The position numbers and the translations under genes are program-made. A stretch of 64,000 bases of DNA from DASQFI01 sp035633215 (GTDB lineage Bacteria > Acidobacteriota > Vicinamibacteria > Vicinamibacterales > SCN-69-37). Positions 24,707 to 33,795 of the stretch are shown here, piece by piece (position 1 is the stretch's first letter; each line of letters begins with the position of its first letter). The notes beneath the pieces are model-generated. The model was not told the DNA's origin. It was given only the letters and a program-made list of their open reading frames with translations, and ran no database searches. Location: the NCBI GenBank assembly GCA_035633215.1, contig DASQFI010000022.1:192437-256436 (forward strand), given 5' to 3'.

Positions 24707-26095
24707 ATGATCCGCCGCTGCTGGGTCGCCCTGTTCGTCGTCTCCGTTGCGCTGCTCTCGAGCGGCACGCCGGCGGTCGCGCAGCCGATGTCACGCGCGC
24801 AGGTCGATGAAGCGTTCGACAAGCGGCTGGGAGAGCTGTGGACCAGGTTCCTCGCCGCGGCGGCGCGTGAGGCCGGCCTCACGGTGACCGACGGACGCCT
24901 GTCGGGCCCGCGCGATGCCAAGGTGGCGGTCTACACGACGGCGCTCGACAGGCTGCAGGCCGATCCTGAACTGCTGAGGTTGTTCACGCCGGCGTACGTC
25001 CAGTCGTTGATCGACGAGCAGGTCGAGTCGCGCGTGCCGACATCGGTCAACGCGACGAGCACGAACCCGGCGACCGGCGGCCTGCCGGAGAAGAGTGGCG
25101 CGACGTCGCTTGCCGCCCTCGCGGCGGATCTGTCGAGCCTGGCAAGCGCGGACAAAACTGCCGTCAGTCTCAGCATCAGCGCGCTGGCGCTCGTGAGCGC
25201 GAAAGACCCCGAGATCTATTCGGCGATCACGAGCTATCAGCGGCACTCGCTCGCGCGCCGGTTCAGCGGCACGGTCGTCTTCGGCGCCAGGATTCCTGAA
25301 GCCGAGATCACGGGATTCAGCGGCATGCCCGAGTTCGACACGCTGCTCGACGCGTTCGGCTGGGACGTCAAGGCACGCGTGTGGGGAGACAAGGATCCGC
25401 GGAGTGACCGGTGGTCGGACGACACCGTTCGGAGGGGCGGGTTGCTCACGCACATCTCGTCGGTGCTGCTCACGATCGTTGGCAGACCGCGGCCCGGCGA
25501 ACCGCCGCAACAGGCGCTTGAAGACGCGGTGATTGTTCAGAGCCTGCTCGCCAAGCGACTCGGCGAGGGCATCGCGGCGATCAAATCGAAGATTGCCAAA
25601 GCGCCGCAGTTGAGCCTCAAAGCGGCGGGCACGCATCTCACGAAGGAACGCGGCAGGAACAGATACGCGTTTGTCGCGCTCTTCGATGTCGGCGTGGGCC
25701 CATCTGATCTCACGGCCAACGTGCAATATGCCCTGACCGACGACATCCAGCTCGGCGCCGATCAGCTGTTCAAGACGAAGATCTGGACAGTGTCTGGCGC
25801 GGTCACTTCCCATCTCGCGCCGGGCGCGATCATTCGCGGGCGCACGATCGACTGGAGCGTCGGTGGGAGCGTGGCCGTCTTCGCCGACAAGGCGTCCATG
25901 CCCGTGCCGGCCGAGAACACCTGGAAAATCTTCACGTCGGTCGACGTGCCGGTCGGCGGCGGCGGAAAGATCCCGGTCTCGATCGTTTACACGAACGATC
26001 CGAACGCGCTGACCAAGGAGAAGTTCATCCGGGGTCAGATTGGCCTGAGCTACGACTTCTCGGCGCTGAAGCAGCTGTTCACGCCCGGCTCGTAA
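24707..26095 (+). CDS. Exported protein, probably outer-membrane associated
   Basis: 462 residues with signal peptide (VALFVVSVALLSSGTPAVAQ). The first ~170 mature residues are helical and Ala-rich (including TALDRLQADPELLRLFTPAY). From ~300 on, alternating strands dominate (RYAFVALFDVGVGPSDLTANV, KIFTSVDVPVG), ending in RGQIGLSYDFSALKQLF, an aromatic-terminated pattern suggestive of a barrel. No family recognised. Follows the 130-residue gene by 8 bases. Confidence 0.65.
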   Translation: MIRRCWVALFVVSVALLSSGTPAVAQPMSRAQVDEAFDKRLGELWTRFLAAAAREAGLTVTDGRLSGPRDAKVAVYTTALDRLQADPELLRLFTPAYVQSLIDEQVESRVPTSVNATSTNPATGGLPEKSGATSLAALAADLSSLASADKTAVSLSISALALVSAKDPEIYSAITSYQRHSLARRFSGTVVFGARIPEAEITGFSGMPEFDTLLDAFGWDVKARVWGDKDPRSDRWSDDTVRRGGLLTHISSVLLTIVGRPRPGEPPQQALEDAVIVQSLLAKRLGEGIAAIKSKIAKAPQLSLKAAGTHLTKERGRNRYAFVALFDVGVGPSDLTANVQYALTDDIQLGADQLFKTKIWTVSGAVTSHLAPGAIIRGRTIDWSVGGSVAVFADKASMPVPAENTWKIFTSVDVPVGGGGKIPVSIVYTNDPNALTKEKFIRGQIGLSYDFSALKQLFTPGS

Positions 26096-26232
26096 CGGCG
26101 GGGTCGCCGCGCTTCATGTTCCACATGCGGCGAGTCTGCTAGAATTCCAGCCTCCCCACCACGACTTGCCGCCCCACACCGGTTTCCGGGATGGGTGTTC
26201 CTCGGCCAGGCTACGGCCGAAAGTAGGTTGAC
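26096..26232 (+). promoter_or_regulatory. Promoter and possible structured leader of the lipoprotein operon
   Basis: A CATGT-TCC-ACATG palindrome (26115-26127) precedes a TAGAAT -10-like hexamer (26140-26145). The remaining leader can fold: ACACC/GGTGT (26176-26180 with 26194-26198) enclosing CCGG-TTT-CCGG, then hairpin TCGGCC/GGCCGA (26202-26220), and AGTAGG before the ATG. I do not recognise a known riboswitch. Confidence 0.35.
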
Positions 26233-27282
26233 ATGATCCACAACTATCGTCTGCGCATTGCCGGGGTTCTGGCGGCATTGTCGATCTTCGTCGGGCCCGC
26301 AGCCTGCGGCGGCGGAGGCGGCGGCAACCAGACGCCCGACCCCGTTCTCGCGTCCATCACCCTCGACTCGGGCGGGTCGGTCAACGCCGGCGCCACGATT
26401 CAAGGAACGGCGACGCTCGACCGCGCCGCCAAAACCGGCGGCGCGGGTGTCACGCTCACGAGCAGCAACACCAGCGTCGCGACCGTACCGGGCACCGTGT
26501 TCATTCCCGAAGGCGCAACGTCCGAGCGCTTCACTGTGACTGGCGTCAGCACTGGATCGGCGACCATCACAGGGAATTTCGGTGGCTCGCGAACCGCAAC
26601 CGTGAACGTGGCCTCGGCGCCGATTGATCTGGTGTCCGTGACACTGGCAGTAGGGACGGTGAATGGGCCTGGTCCGGTTCAGGGCACGGCGACGATTTCC
26701 GGACCGGCGCCATCCGGCGGAACCACCGTCGGTTTGTCGAGTAGCAACAGTGGTGCAGCGACGGTGCCCGGCAACGTCACCGTGCCGCAAGGATCGACGA
26801 CGGCGAACTTCACTGTCACGGTGATGACCGCCGCGGCGGCAAACGTCACGATCACGGGGTCGCTCGGCAGCACCACGCGAACCGCGAATCTCGCCATCAA
26901 TGCGCTGCCCATCGCCGCGAACTTCGTGGTCATTCCTAACCCTGGCACGATCGCCACGGGTCAACAGTGCGAAGTGCAGTCAGTTCCGAGCGGTGGCGGC
27001 ACGGCCAACCTGATGAAGTGCACGTTCGACGCGAGTTCGTCCACCCCCCAGGTGGCGATCACGAGTTACATCTGGAGATTCCCGCAAGGGAACAACCCCG
27101 TCATCGCGTTCACGAGGACAACGCCGACCCTCTCGGGTATCACGCTCGCGTGTGGCAGTTTCGGCACCGGCAATGTCGGGACGGCGACTGGCAGGGATAT
27201 CACTCTGGAAATCGTCACGCCGAACGGCAATGCTCAGCGCACTATCGAGGTCACTTTCATTAGAAACGGGCCATGCGGTTAG
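26233..27282 (+). CDS. Lipoprotein with two Ig-like repeats
   Basis: 349 residues. Signal peptide with lipobox ending at PAAC (Cys25) and a Gly-rich tether. Two homologous Ig-like units: LASITLDSGGSVNAGATIQG..VTLTSSNTSVATVPG and VSVTLAVGTVNGPGPVQG..VGLSSSNSGAATVPG. The C-terminal ~110 residues form a third beta domain with paired Cys (QQCEVQS, LMKCTF, GITLACGS, NGPCG). First gene of a tight run with a barrel (10-base overlap), SIR2 and nSTAND genes. Confidence 0.75.
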   Translation: MIHNYRLRIAGVLAALSIFVGPAACGGGGGGNQTPDPVLASITLDSGGSVNAGATIQGTATLDRAAKTGGAGVTLTSSNTSVATVPGTVFIPEGATSERFTVTGVSTGSATITGNFGGSRTATVNVASAPIDLVSVTLAVGTVNGPGPVQGTATISGPAPSGGTTVGLSSSNSGAATVPGNVTVPQGSTTANFTVTVMTAAAANVTITGSLGSTTRTANLAINALPIAANFVVIPNPGTIATGQQCEVQSVPSGGGTANLMKCTFDASSSTPQVAITSYIWRFPQGNNPVIAFTRTTPTLSGITLACGSFGTGNVGTATGRDITLEIVTPNGNAQRTIEVTFIRNGPCG

Positions 27283-28622
27283 TGCTGCACCTGCTGGACC
27301 GCGCTCTTTCGATCGGGCTCGCGACGACGACGCTGATAGCCTCTTGCGCGAGCCTGGTCTTCGCCCAGAACACCGCGCAGCTTCCGCTGCAGTTCGATTT
27401 CCTGCCGCCCGGCGCGCGCAGCGTCGGCATGGGCAGCGCGTTCATCGCGGCCGCCGATGATGCGACAGCTGCTTTCACAAATCCGGCAGGACTGGCGCGG
27501 CTCGCGCGCCGGGAGATCTCCGCAGAGCTCCGATTCAAGCGGCTGGAGACACCGTTTCTCTTCGGTGGCCGAATCACCGGAGCCGTCACGAACGTCGGGC
27601 TCGACACCGTCCCGAACCCGGTCTATGGGCAGGACGTGGACGATCAGTTCGGTCCTGCGTTCGTCTCGTTCCTCTGGCCGATCGGAACGAAGGCAAGCGT
27701 CATCGGATATCGACATGAGGTCGCGACGATCGAAAACACTTACTTCAGTCAGGGCGTCTTCGAACGTGTGACTGAACTGGGGGTGACTGACGACCGCACG
27801 CGAACGACACCGGTGGGCGGCACCCGAGCGGTGCGCATCCGCAACTACGGCGGATCCGTTGGCTACAAGGTGTCGGAACGGTTCTCGATCGGCGGCGGGA
27901 TTGCGCTGTACCGGTTTCGGCTCGAGGCTGACTTTGCCCGATTCGGCATCGAAGGGAATTTCGCGAGCCTTCCGAACCGGAATCTGATCACGGCGACGGC
28001 GACCCAGCGAGGCGAGGACTGGACGGCCGGCTTCAATGCCGGCGCGCTTTTCGATGTCACTCCCAAGGTCAAGGTTGGCGCGACGTACCGACGGGGGCCC
28101 GCATTCACGTTCAGCCAGGAAGATCTCGTCCCGTCAATCGACTTCGAACTCTTTCGTGTGGGCAAGTTCAAGGTACCGGACGTCTTTGGCCTGGGACTCG
28201 AGTGGCGAGCCACCGATGTGCTTCGTGTCGTCGTCGATTACGATCGGATCCAATACGCGCAACTGCTGGACGACTTCATCAAGTTTCAGTCTCTGATCAG
28301 CAAGCGCCCGGAACGAATGGTCCTGGACGACGGCAACGAACTGCACGTTGGCGCCGAATACCTCCTGCCCAATGCGCCGATCCCCCTGGCCCTCCGCGCC
28401 GGCTTCTGGCACGACCCAGACCACGTCGTCCGCTACGACCCGACGCCGGCAATGGACGACATCGACAAGTTCTTCGTCGCCACCCTGCCCGGCGGCGAAT
28501 CGCAGGCGCACTACACCTTCGGAGCGGGACTCGCCCCCACCCGTTGGCTGGAGCTGAACGGCGCGGCCGACCTCGCCGCCAAGACCAAGTACGTCACATT
28601 TTCGGTCGTGATCCGATATTAG
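27273..28622 (+). CDS. FadL/OmpP1-like outer-membrane barrel protein
   Basis: 449 residues, signal peptide (LATTTLIASCASLVFAQ). The N-terminal GARSVGMGSAFIAAADDATA followed by AFTNPAGLARL is the OmpP1/FadL/TodX plug signature. Many amphipathic strands follow, ending VTFSVVIRY with a terminal aromatic for BAM recognition. FadL proteins import hydrophobic molecules. Overlaps the upstream lipoprotein gene and precedes the SIR2 gene by 26 bases, an unexpected pairing for a transport barrel. Confidence 0.78.
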   Translation: MRLVLHLLDRALSIGLATTTLIASCASLVFAQNTAQLPLQFDFLPPGARSVGMGSAFIAAADDATAAFTNPAGLARLARREISAELRFKRLETPFLFGGRITGAVTNVGLDTVPNPVYGQDVDDQFGPAFVSFLWPIGTKASVIGYRHEVATIENTYFSQGVFERVTELGVTDDRTRTTPVGGTRAVRIRNYGGSVGYKVSERFSIGGGIALYRFRLEADFARFGIEGNFASLPNRNLITATATQRGEDWTAGFNAGALFDVTPKVKVGATYRRGPAFTFSQEDLVPSIDFELFRVGKFKVPDVFGLGLEWRATDVLRVVVDYDRIQYAQLLDDFIKFQSLISKRPERMVLDDGNELHVGAEYLLPNAPIPLALRAGFWHDPDHVVRYDPTPAMDDIDKFFVATLPGGESQAHYTFGAGLAPTRWLELNGAADLAAKTKYVTFSVVIRY

Positions 28623-28648
28623 CTGCGACAGGAGTTGACCCCGGATCG

Positions 28649-29647
28649 ATGCACTGCCAGCCCCTCGAAGCCACGTTTCAGCAGCACTACGACAACGTGA
28701 TCAATTTTCTGCTCGACGGCCGCGTGGTGCCGTTCCTCGGCGCCGGCGCGAACCTCTGCGGCCGGCCGCCGAACCTGGCCTGGCCCGATCGGGAGCGCCA
28801 CTTCCTGCCGAGCGGCAGCGAGCTCTCCGCCTATCTCGCCAGCGAGTTCAAATGCCCGCCCGATCCCGATCTCGCCCGCGTGTCCCAGTACGTCTCCCTG
28901 ACGACCGGCAGCGGCGGCCTCTTCGGCTCGCTGCATGACGTCTTCGACCACGACTATCCGCCGACCGCGCTCCACCGGCTCCTGGCGGAGTTCCCGTCGA
29001 TGCTCCGGGCGAAAGGACACTTACCTCGCAATCAGCTCATCGTCAGCACCAACTACGACGATGTGCTGGAGCGCGCGTTCGGGGACGCGAACGAGCCGTT
29101 CGACCTGGTGACGTACATCTCGGAAGGCGACACTCGCGGCAAGTTTCTGCACACGGATCCGGACGGCAACGCGCGCGTCATCGACATCCCGAACCAGTAT
29201 CGCGATCTGTCCCTCGAGAAGCGGACCATCATTCTCAAGATCCACGGCGCCATCAACCGCGCCGTGGCCGACGGCGAAGCCGACAGCTACGTCATCACTG
29301 AAGATCACTACATCGACTACCTGACGCGAACCGACCTCGCGAACCTCATTCCGGTGACTCTCACCGCGAAACTGCGCAAGAGCCACTTCCTTTTCCTGGG
29401 GTACGGCTTGCGCGACTGGAACCTGCGGGTCATCCTGCACCGCATCGCCGGCGAACAGCGTCTGAACTACCAGTCGTGGGCGATCCAGCGCCACCCGACC
29501 ACGCTCGACGAGAAGTTCTGGGGCCGCCGCGACGTGGACATCCTCGACATCGACCTCGCCCGCTACATCGCGGCCGTGCGCGGGAGGCTGCGGCTGCTCC
29601 GACAGGCCGAGACAGCGGCCGCGGTCGAGGCGGCGCCGCATGCGTGA
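28649..29647 (+). CDS. SIR2-like domain protein (SIR2_2 family)
   Basis: 332 residues. NAD-binding SIR2 features: VVPFLGAGAN (GAG motif), IVSTNYDDVLERAF (TN-D), ILKIHGAINR (catalytic-type His), VITEDHYIDYL and FLFLGYGLRDWNLRVIL. This SIR2-like family (PF13289 type) occurs in antiphage systems as an NADase effector. An ~8-base overlap with the nSTAND gene (starting 29640) implies translational coupling. Start ATG chosen at 28649; an AGGAG is ~18 bases upstream, further than ideal. Confidence 0.85.
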   Translation: MHCQPLEATFQQHYDNVINFLLDGRVVPFLGAGANLCGRPPNLAWPDRERHFLPSGSELSAYLASEFKCPPDPDLARVSQYVSLTTGSGGLFGSLHDVFDHDYPPTALHRLLAEFPSMLRAKGHLPRNQLIVSTNYDDVLERAFGDANEPFDLVTYISEGDTRGKFLHTDPDGNARVIDIPNQYRDLSLEKRTIILKIHGAINRAVADGEADSYVITEDHYIDYLTRTDLANLIPVTLTAKLRKSHFLFLGYGLRDWNLRVILHRIAGEQRLNYQSWAIQRHPTTLDEKFWGRRDVDILDIDLARYIAAVRGRLRLLRQAETAAAVEAAPHA

Positions 29648-31823
29648 TTGCCCGTACGCCGGGCTCATGCCGTTCACCGAGGAACAGGCCGCCTTCTTCT
29701 TCGGACGTGAAGCCGAGCGCGAGATCATCACCGCCAACCTGATGGCGTCCCGGCTGACGCTGCTCTACGGGCCGAGCGGCGTCGGGAAGAGCTCCGTCCT
29801 GAACGCCGGTGTGGTGCATCACCTGCGCGCGCAGGCGACGCAGACCAGGGCCAGCCACGGCAAGCCCGAGTTCGCCATCGTCACCTTTCGCACGTGGCGG
29901 GACGATCCGCTGGTCGGCCTCGAACACGCCATCGCGGCCGAGATCGGCCGGCCGGCCGCCGGCGCGGCCTTCGCCGACCGATTGTCCGAGGCGACGCAGG
30001 CCGTCACCGGCGACCTGCTGATCATCCTCGACCAGTTCGAAGAGTATTTCCTCTATCACAGCGCCGTCGACGGCCCCGGCACGTTCGCGGTCGAGTTCCC
30101 GCGGGTGGTGAACCGGCCCGATCTGCGCGTGAGCTTTCTCGTCTCGATGCGCGAGGACTCGATCGCCAAGCTCGATTTCTTCAAGGGCCGGATCCCGAAC
30201 CTCTTCGACAACTACCTCCGCATCGACCATCTCGAGCGGAGCCAGGCGCGCGACGCCATCGTCAGGCCCGTCGAGCAGTTCAACCGGCGGCTGCCCGCCG
30301 GCACGGCGCCGATGAAGATCGACCCCGCCCTCGTCGACCTGGTCCTGAATCAGGTGACGAGGGGACGCGTGGCGATCGCCGGGACCGGCAAGGGGCGGCT
30401 GGGCATGGGCGGCGACGGGCGAGCGCAGGACGAGCGCGTCGAGACGCCGTACCTTCAGTTGGTCCTGACGCGGCTGTGGCAGGAGGAGACGGCGGCCGGA
30501 TCGCGGGAATTGCGTGGCGCGACGTTGGAGCGACTGGGCGGCGCGGGACACATCGTCGCGACGCATCTCGACGCTGCGCTGGGCGCGCTCACCGACGAGG
30601 AACGGACCGCGGCGGCGGCCATCTTCCAGTACCTGGTGACGCCGTCCGGCACCAAGATCGCGCTGGGCATCGACGACCTTGCGCAGTATGCCAGGCGGAA
30701 GCGCGAGGAGATCCAGCCGCTGCTCGTGCGACTGTCGAGCGGCGAGAACCGGATCCTGATTCCGGTGGCGCCGCCGGCCGATCAGCCGTCGCGCGAGAGC
30801 TATCAGATCTTTCACGACGTCCTTGCGGCCGCGGTGCTCGAGTGGCGGACCCGGTACGTGCTGGCGGCCGAGCGCGTGGAGGCCGACAAGCGTGCCGAGG
30901 AACAGCGCCAGCGGGCCGAGCACGAGGCGCAGGCAGCCGCCCGGCTTCGGAAGCAGCGCCGACTGCTGTTCGGCTTGTTGACCGCCACTGGCGTGTTGCT
31001 CTTCGCGGTGCTGGTGCTCTCGTATTTCGCGTCGCAGCAGCGCCGCCAGCTTCAGGAGACGGCGCTCGAGCTGAAGGCGCTCCAGGAAGTGTTCTTTGCC
31101 GCCGACGCCCGCGTGAAGGATCTCCAGGAAAAGGCCAAGGTCGCGCAGGCGGCCGCGATCGGAGGATTCGAAGAGGCCCAGCGGCTCTTCAAGGAGGCGG
31201 GCGACCTGGCACGCGCGGGCAATACGCAGGCGGCCGCGGCGATCGAGGCCAAGGCCAATCAGGCCTCGCAGAAAGCGAAGGCTGCGCAGAACACCTACGC
31301 CGAGCTGAACCAAGCCGTCGTTCAGGAACAGAAGGTCGCCTCCGACGCGCAGAAGAGCGCCGAAGATCTGAGCAAGAAGCTGCCGACCGGCGGCGGCACG
31401 ATCCTGACGGGCGGAGGCGGCATCACCTATCCACCGCCGGATCCGAAGCCGACCGAGAAGACGCCGGAGAAAGAAAAGGAGAAAGAGCCTGCGCCGGCGG
31501 CGGGAGCGAAGGGTGGAGACTACCGGGAGCCGTTCAGGAAAGCCATGGTCGCGAAGGATCGCAAGCAGTGGGCCGAGGCACGGCGGTTGCTCGAGCAGGC
31601 AATCGCGATTAAGGGCACGGAAAGCACTGAGAAAATCACGATCGCGGGCTTCGGCAACATGGAGCAGTACCTGCCGAAGTACTTCCTTGGGGTCGCGCTC
31701 AAGAATCTCGGCGACTGTCCCGGCGCTGTCCGCGCGTGGGCCAGCTCGGAGAATGACGGCGCCGTGCAGCAGACCAACATGTACAAGACGCTGCAGCGGG
31801 AAAGAGACGCGTGTGGAAAGTAG
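29640..31823 (+). CDS. nSTAND-type NTPase with transmembrane helix and coiled coil
   Basis: 727 residues. Starts with the nSTAND1 signature CPYAGLMPFTEEQAAFFFGR; Walker A GPSGVGKSS (44-52), Walker B DLLIILDQFEEYF (~120-132), and the late motif YQIFHDVLAAAVLEWR (~390). A charged helix (~405-435) leads to one membrane helix (RLLFGLLTATGVLLFAVLVL, ~441-460), then a long Ala/Gln/Lys coiled coil (~470-580), a Pro/Lys linker and a TPR-like C-terminal domain. nSTAND proteins are inflammasome-like sensors; here the WD40/TPR sensor is replaced by a membrane-tethered coiled coil. Coupled to the SIR2 gene. Confidence 0.85.
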   Translation: MRDCPYAGLMPFTEEQAAFFFGREAEREIITANLMASRLTLLYGPSGVGKSSVLNAGVVHHLRAQATQTRASHGKPEFAIVTFRTWRDDPLVGLEHAIAAEIGRPAAGAAFADRLSEATQAVTGDLLIILDQFEEYFLYHSAVDGPGTFAVEFPRVVNRPDLRVSFLVSMREDSIAKLDFFKGRIPNLFDNYLRIDHLERSQARDAIVRPVEQFNRRLPAGTAPMKIDPALVDLVLNQVTRGRVAIAGTGKGRLGMGGDGRAQDERVETPYLQLVLTRLWQEETAAGSRELRGATLERLGGAGHIVATHLDAALGALTDEERTAAAAIFQYLVTPSGTKIALGIDDLAQYARRKREEIQPLLVRLSSGENRILIPVAPPADQPSRESYQIFHDVLAAAVLEWRTRYVLAAERVEADKRAEEQRQRAEHEAQAAARLRKQRRLLFGLLTATGVLLFAVLVLSYFASQQRRQLQETALELKALQEVFFAADARVKDLQEKAKVAQAAAIGGFEEAQRLFKEAGDLARAGNTQAAAAIEAKANQASQKAKAAQNTYAELNQAVVQEQKVASDAQKSAEDLSKKLPTGGGTILTGGGGITYPPPDPKPTEKTPEKEKEKEPAPAAGAKGGDYREPFRKAMVAKDRKQWAEARRLLEQAIAIKGTESTEKITIAGFGNMEQYLPKYFLGVALKNLGDCPGAVRAWASSENDGAVQQTNMYKTLQRERDACGK

Positions 31824-31842
31824 GCTCCGTTCCGGCATTCGG

Positions 31843-33657
31843 TCAGGTGATCTTTTTCAGCGTAAACCTCGGATCCCCATAGTGGATGTAGTCGGCCCAA
31901 TCCACGGAGTCGGTCTTCTGCACCGCCTGCCGGCCGCCGATCAACGCCTCGCCGATCGACTGTCCGTTGATGAGCGCGCCATAGAACGCGCGCGCGAAAC
32001 CGGCCGCCGAGTCGTCGCCGACCGGCCAGTACGTCCCCACATAGTTCATGACACCGTAGCGCATGAACGATTCCGCAAAGCCGACCGCCTCGGTCAGTTT
32101 CTTGTGTACGCCGGCCCGTGACGGCCCCGACTGCGCCGACCGCCTTCTGAGCCGGCCGGACTCGCACGCGTTGAAGAACATCAGCCCGGGAAGGCTGCGG
32201 AGGTTGAGCAGATCCACCGCGCGAAGCGTGCCGTCGGCGCAGACGATGCCGCTCTCACCCACCGTCTGCGCATCGAACTGCGCGTGGCCAGCGTAGTGAA
32301 TCGCGTCGAAGCGTTCGGAACGGAAGTGGGCGAGCACCGCGGCCTTTGTCGCCTCGCCCTTCGTGAGCGTGGTCACGCGCACACGCGGATCGGCGGCGAC
32401 CAGCTGCCGGATACTCTCGGACTCCCTGACGGCGCCGGGGAGATTGCTCGTCGGATCGACGATCAGGAGCAGCGAGAGCTCGCGGTCGTGCTCGCGATGC
32501 TCGGTCCACCGGCCCACCGCCAGGTTGTTCGCGACGTATCGCCGGCTCATTCCATTGGTGAGCGCGGGGACCCAGCCGTCGAGCTCCAGACATTCCCACG
32601 GTAACCGCGCGGCTTCGAGGTCGTGCACCACCGCGACATGCCGGCGCGCCGATTTGGCCAGCTCCGCCCGGACGGACTCCGGCAGCGCCAGTTTCGCGAG
32701 ACGCTGCCCGAGCTTCTTGAGCGCCGCGGTATCGAACTTCTCCTCCTCGATGAACCCCAGCTCTTTCTCGAGGTCCTGGCGCGGAATCTCGCACACCCCC
32801 TCGAGCACCGCCGCCTTGCTTCCAGACGTGAGGACGGCGCATCGCAGTCCCAGCGTGGACGCCGCTGCCGCGTCGCTCCGCACCAGAAGATAGAGCGGCT
32901 CGGCCTCCACGGCGGAGGGTTTGGCGCCCGCCGCGGGCCGCCGGACTGGCTCCGGCACGCTCAGCCGCCGCTCGCGGACGACGACGTCCACGTCCCGGCA
33001 GAATTCCTCACGGCAGCCGGCGTAGATCTGGTCGCGAATGGCGTTGAACTTCGCCTCGTCCAGCTCGCAGATCGTGAATCCGCGGAATCGCTGGTGCGGG
33101 TCGACGTCGCGCAGGCTGCCCACGACGCCGCCCAACAGGTGCTGCGCGCATTCGCGCACGTCGAAGCCGGACCCGCCGCCGAAGAGGACCGCGGAGAACT
33201 CCTCCACGTTGCCGCGCACGAGTGTGCGAACGAGGTTCGACGCGACCAGCTGAATCACGCTGGAGTTGAATCGATCGAACGGCCCCAGACCCGCGAAGAT
33301 CACCATCTCCACCAGCAGGCCCGTGCGAGCCGTCGGGAGAACGAACACGGATCCGGCCTCCGGGGAGACCGTGCGCGATCGCATCAGCTCCGTCAGCGCG
33401 CCGGACAGACGAATGTCGATCGCTTTGGCGGCGCCGCCCGGATCGACGTTTCGAAAGAGGCCGAGCACGAGCGCGCGAGCGGGCACGTCGAGGATGCTGC
33501 CGCGCACGAGCGTGACGTCGAGCCGTCGCTGTCGCCCGCGCGCGACGACAATCGCCTGCTCCGACACCAGGGGCGCGGGCGCGCTGATCGGCGGCGGTGC
33601 AGAGTCAGGCGATGTCTCCGGTGATCGACGTGTTCGTTTGGCCATGGGTGTGGGCAT
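31843..33657 (-). CDS. CHAT-domain protease fused to an M17 N-terminal-like domain
   Basis: 604 residues from the ATG at 33657 (AAGGG ~7 bases upstream; another ATG is at 33645). Residues ~45-185 resemble the macro-like N-domain of M17 leucyl aminopeptidases (TLVRGSILDVPARALVLGLF, VEMVIFAGLGPFD, FSAVLFGGGSGF) but the M17 catalytic domain is absent. The C-terminal ~270 residues are a CHAT (caspase-like) domain with catalytic-type His in IHYAGHAQFD and Cys in MFFNACESGR. Converges on the nSTAND gene (19-base gap). CHAT proteases act in CRISPR-linked and other conflict systems. Confidence 0.83.
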   Translation of the reverse strand: MPTPMAKRTRRSPETSPDSAPPPISAPAPLVSEQAIVVARGRQRRLDVTLVRGSILDVPARALVLGLFRNVDPGGAAKAIDIRLSGALTELMRSRTVSPEAGSVFVLPTARTGLLVEMVIFAGLGPFDRFNSSVIQLVASNLVRTLVRGNVEEFSAVLFGGGSGFDVRECAQHLLGGVVGSLRDVDPHQRFRGFTICELDEAKFNAIRDQIYAGCREEFCRDVDVVVRERRLSVPEPVRRPAAGAKPSAVEAEPLYLLVRSDAAAASTLGLRCAVLTSGSKAAVLEGVCEIPRQDLEKELGFIEEEKFDTAALKKLGQRLAKLALPESVRAELAKSARRHVAVVHDLEAARLPWECLELDGWVPALTNGMSRRYVANNLAVGRWTEHREHDRELSLLLIVDPTSNLPGAVRESESIRQLVAADPRVRVTTLTKGEATKAAVLAHFRSERFDAIHYAGHAQFDAQTVGESGIVCADGTLRAVDLLNLRSLPGLMFFNACESGRLRRRSAQSGPSRAGVHKKLTEAVGFAESFMRYGVMNYVGTYWPVGDDSAAGFARAFYGALINGQSIGEALIGGRQAVQKTDSVDWADYIHYGDPRFTLKKIT

Positions 33658-33795
33658 TCTGCCACCCTTCTTTTCGGCACCGACCGCGTGCCGGCACACT
33701 CCCCAGACCCTGAGATCGCTTTGACACGCACACAGCGGCATGCAACACTGCCGGCCTCCCCCGAACAGCTCTGAACGGCCACTCGAGGTACCCAG

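Noticed and set aside
26161..26232. Known riboswitch or 5S rRNA
   Set aside because: Lacks GEMM, cobalamin, glycine or other conserved cores I know; 5S resemblance is partial and out of order.
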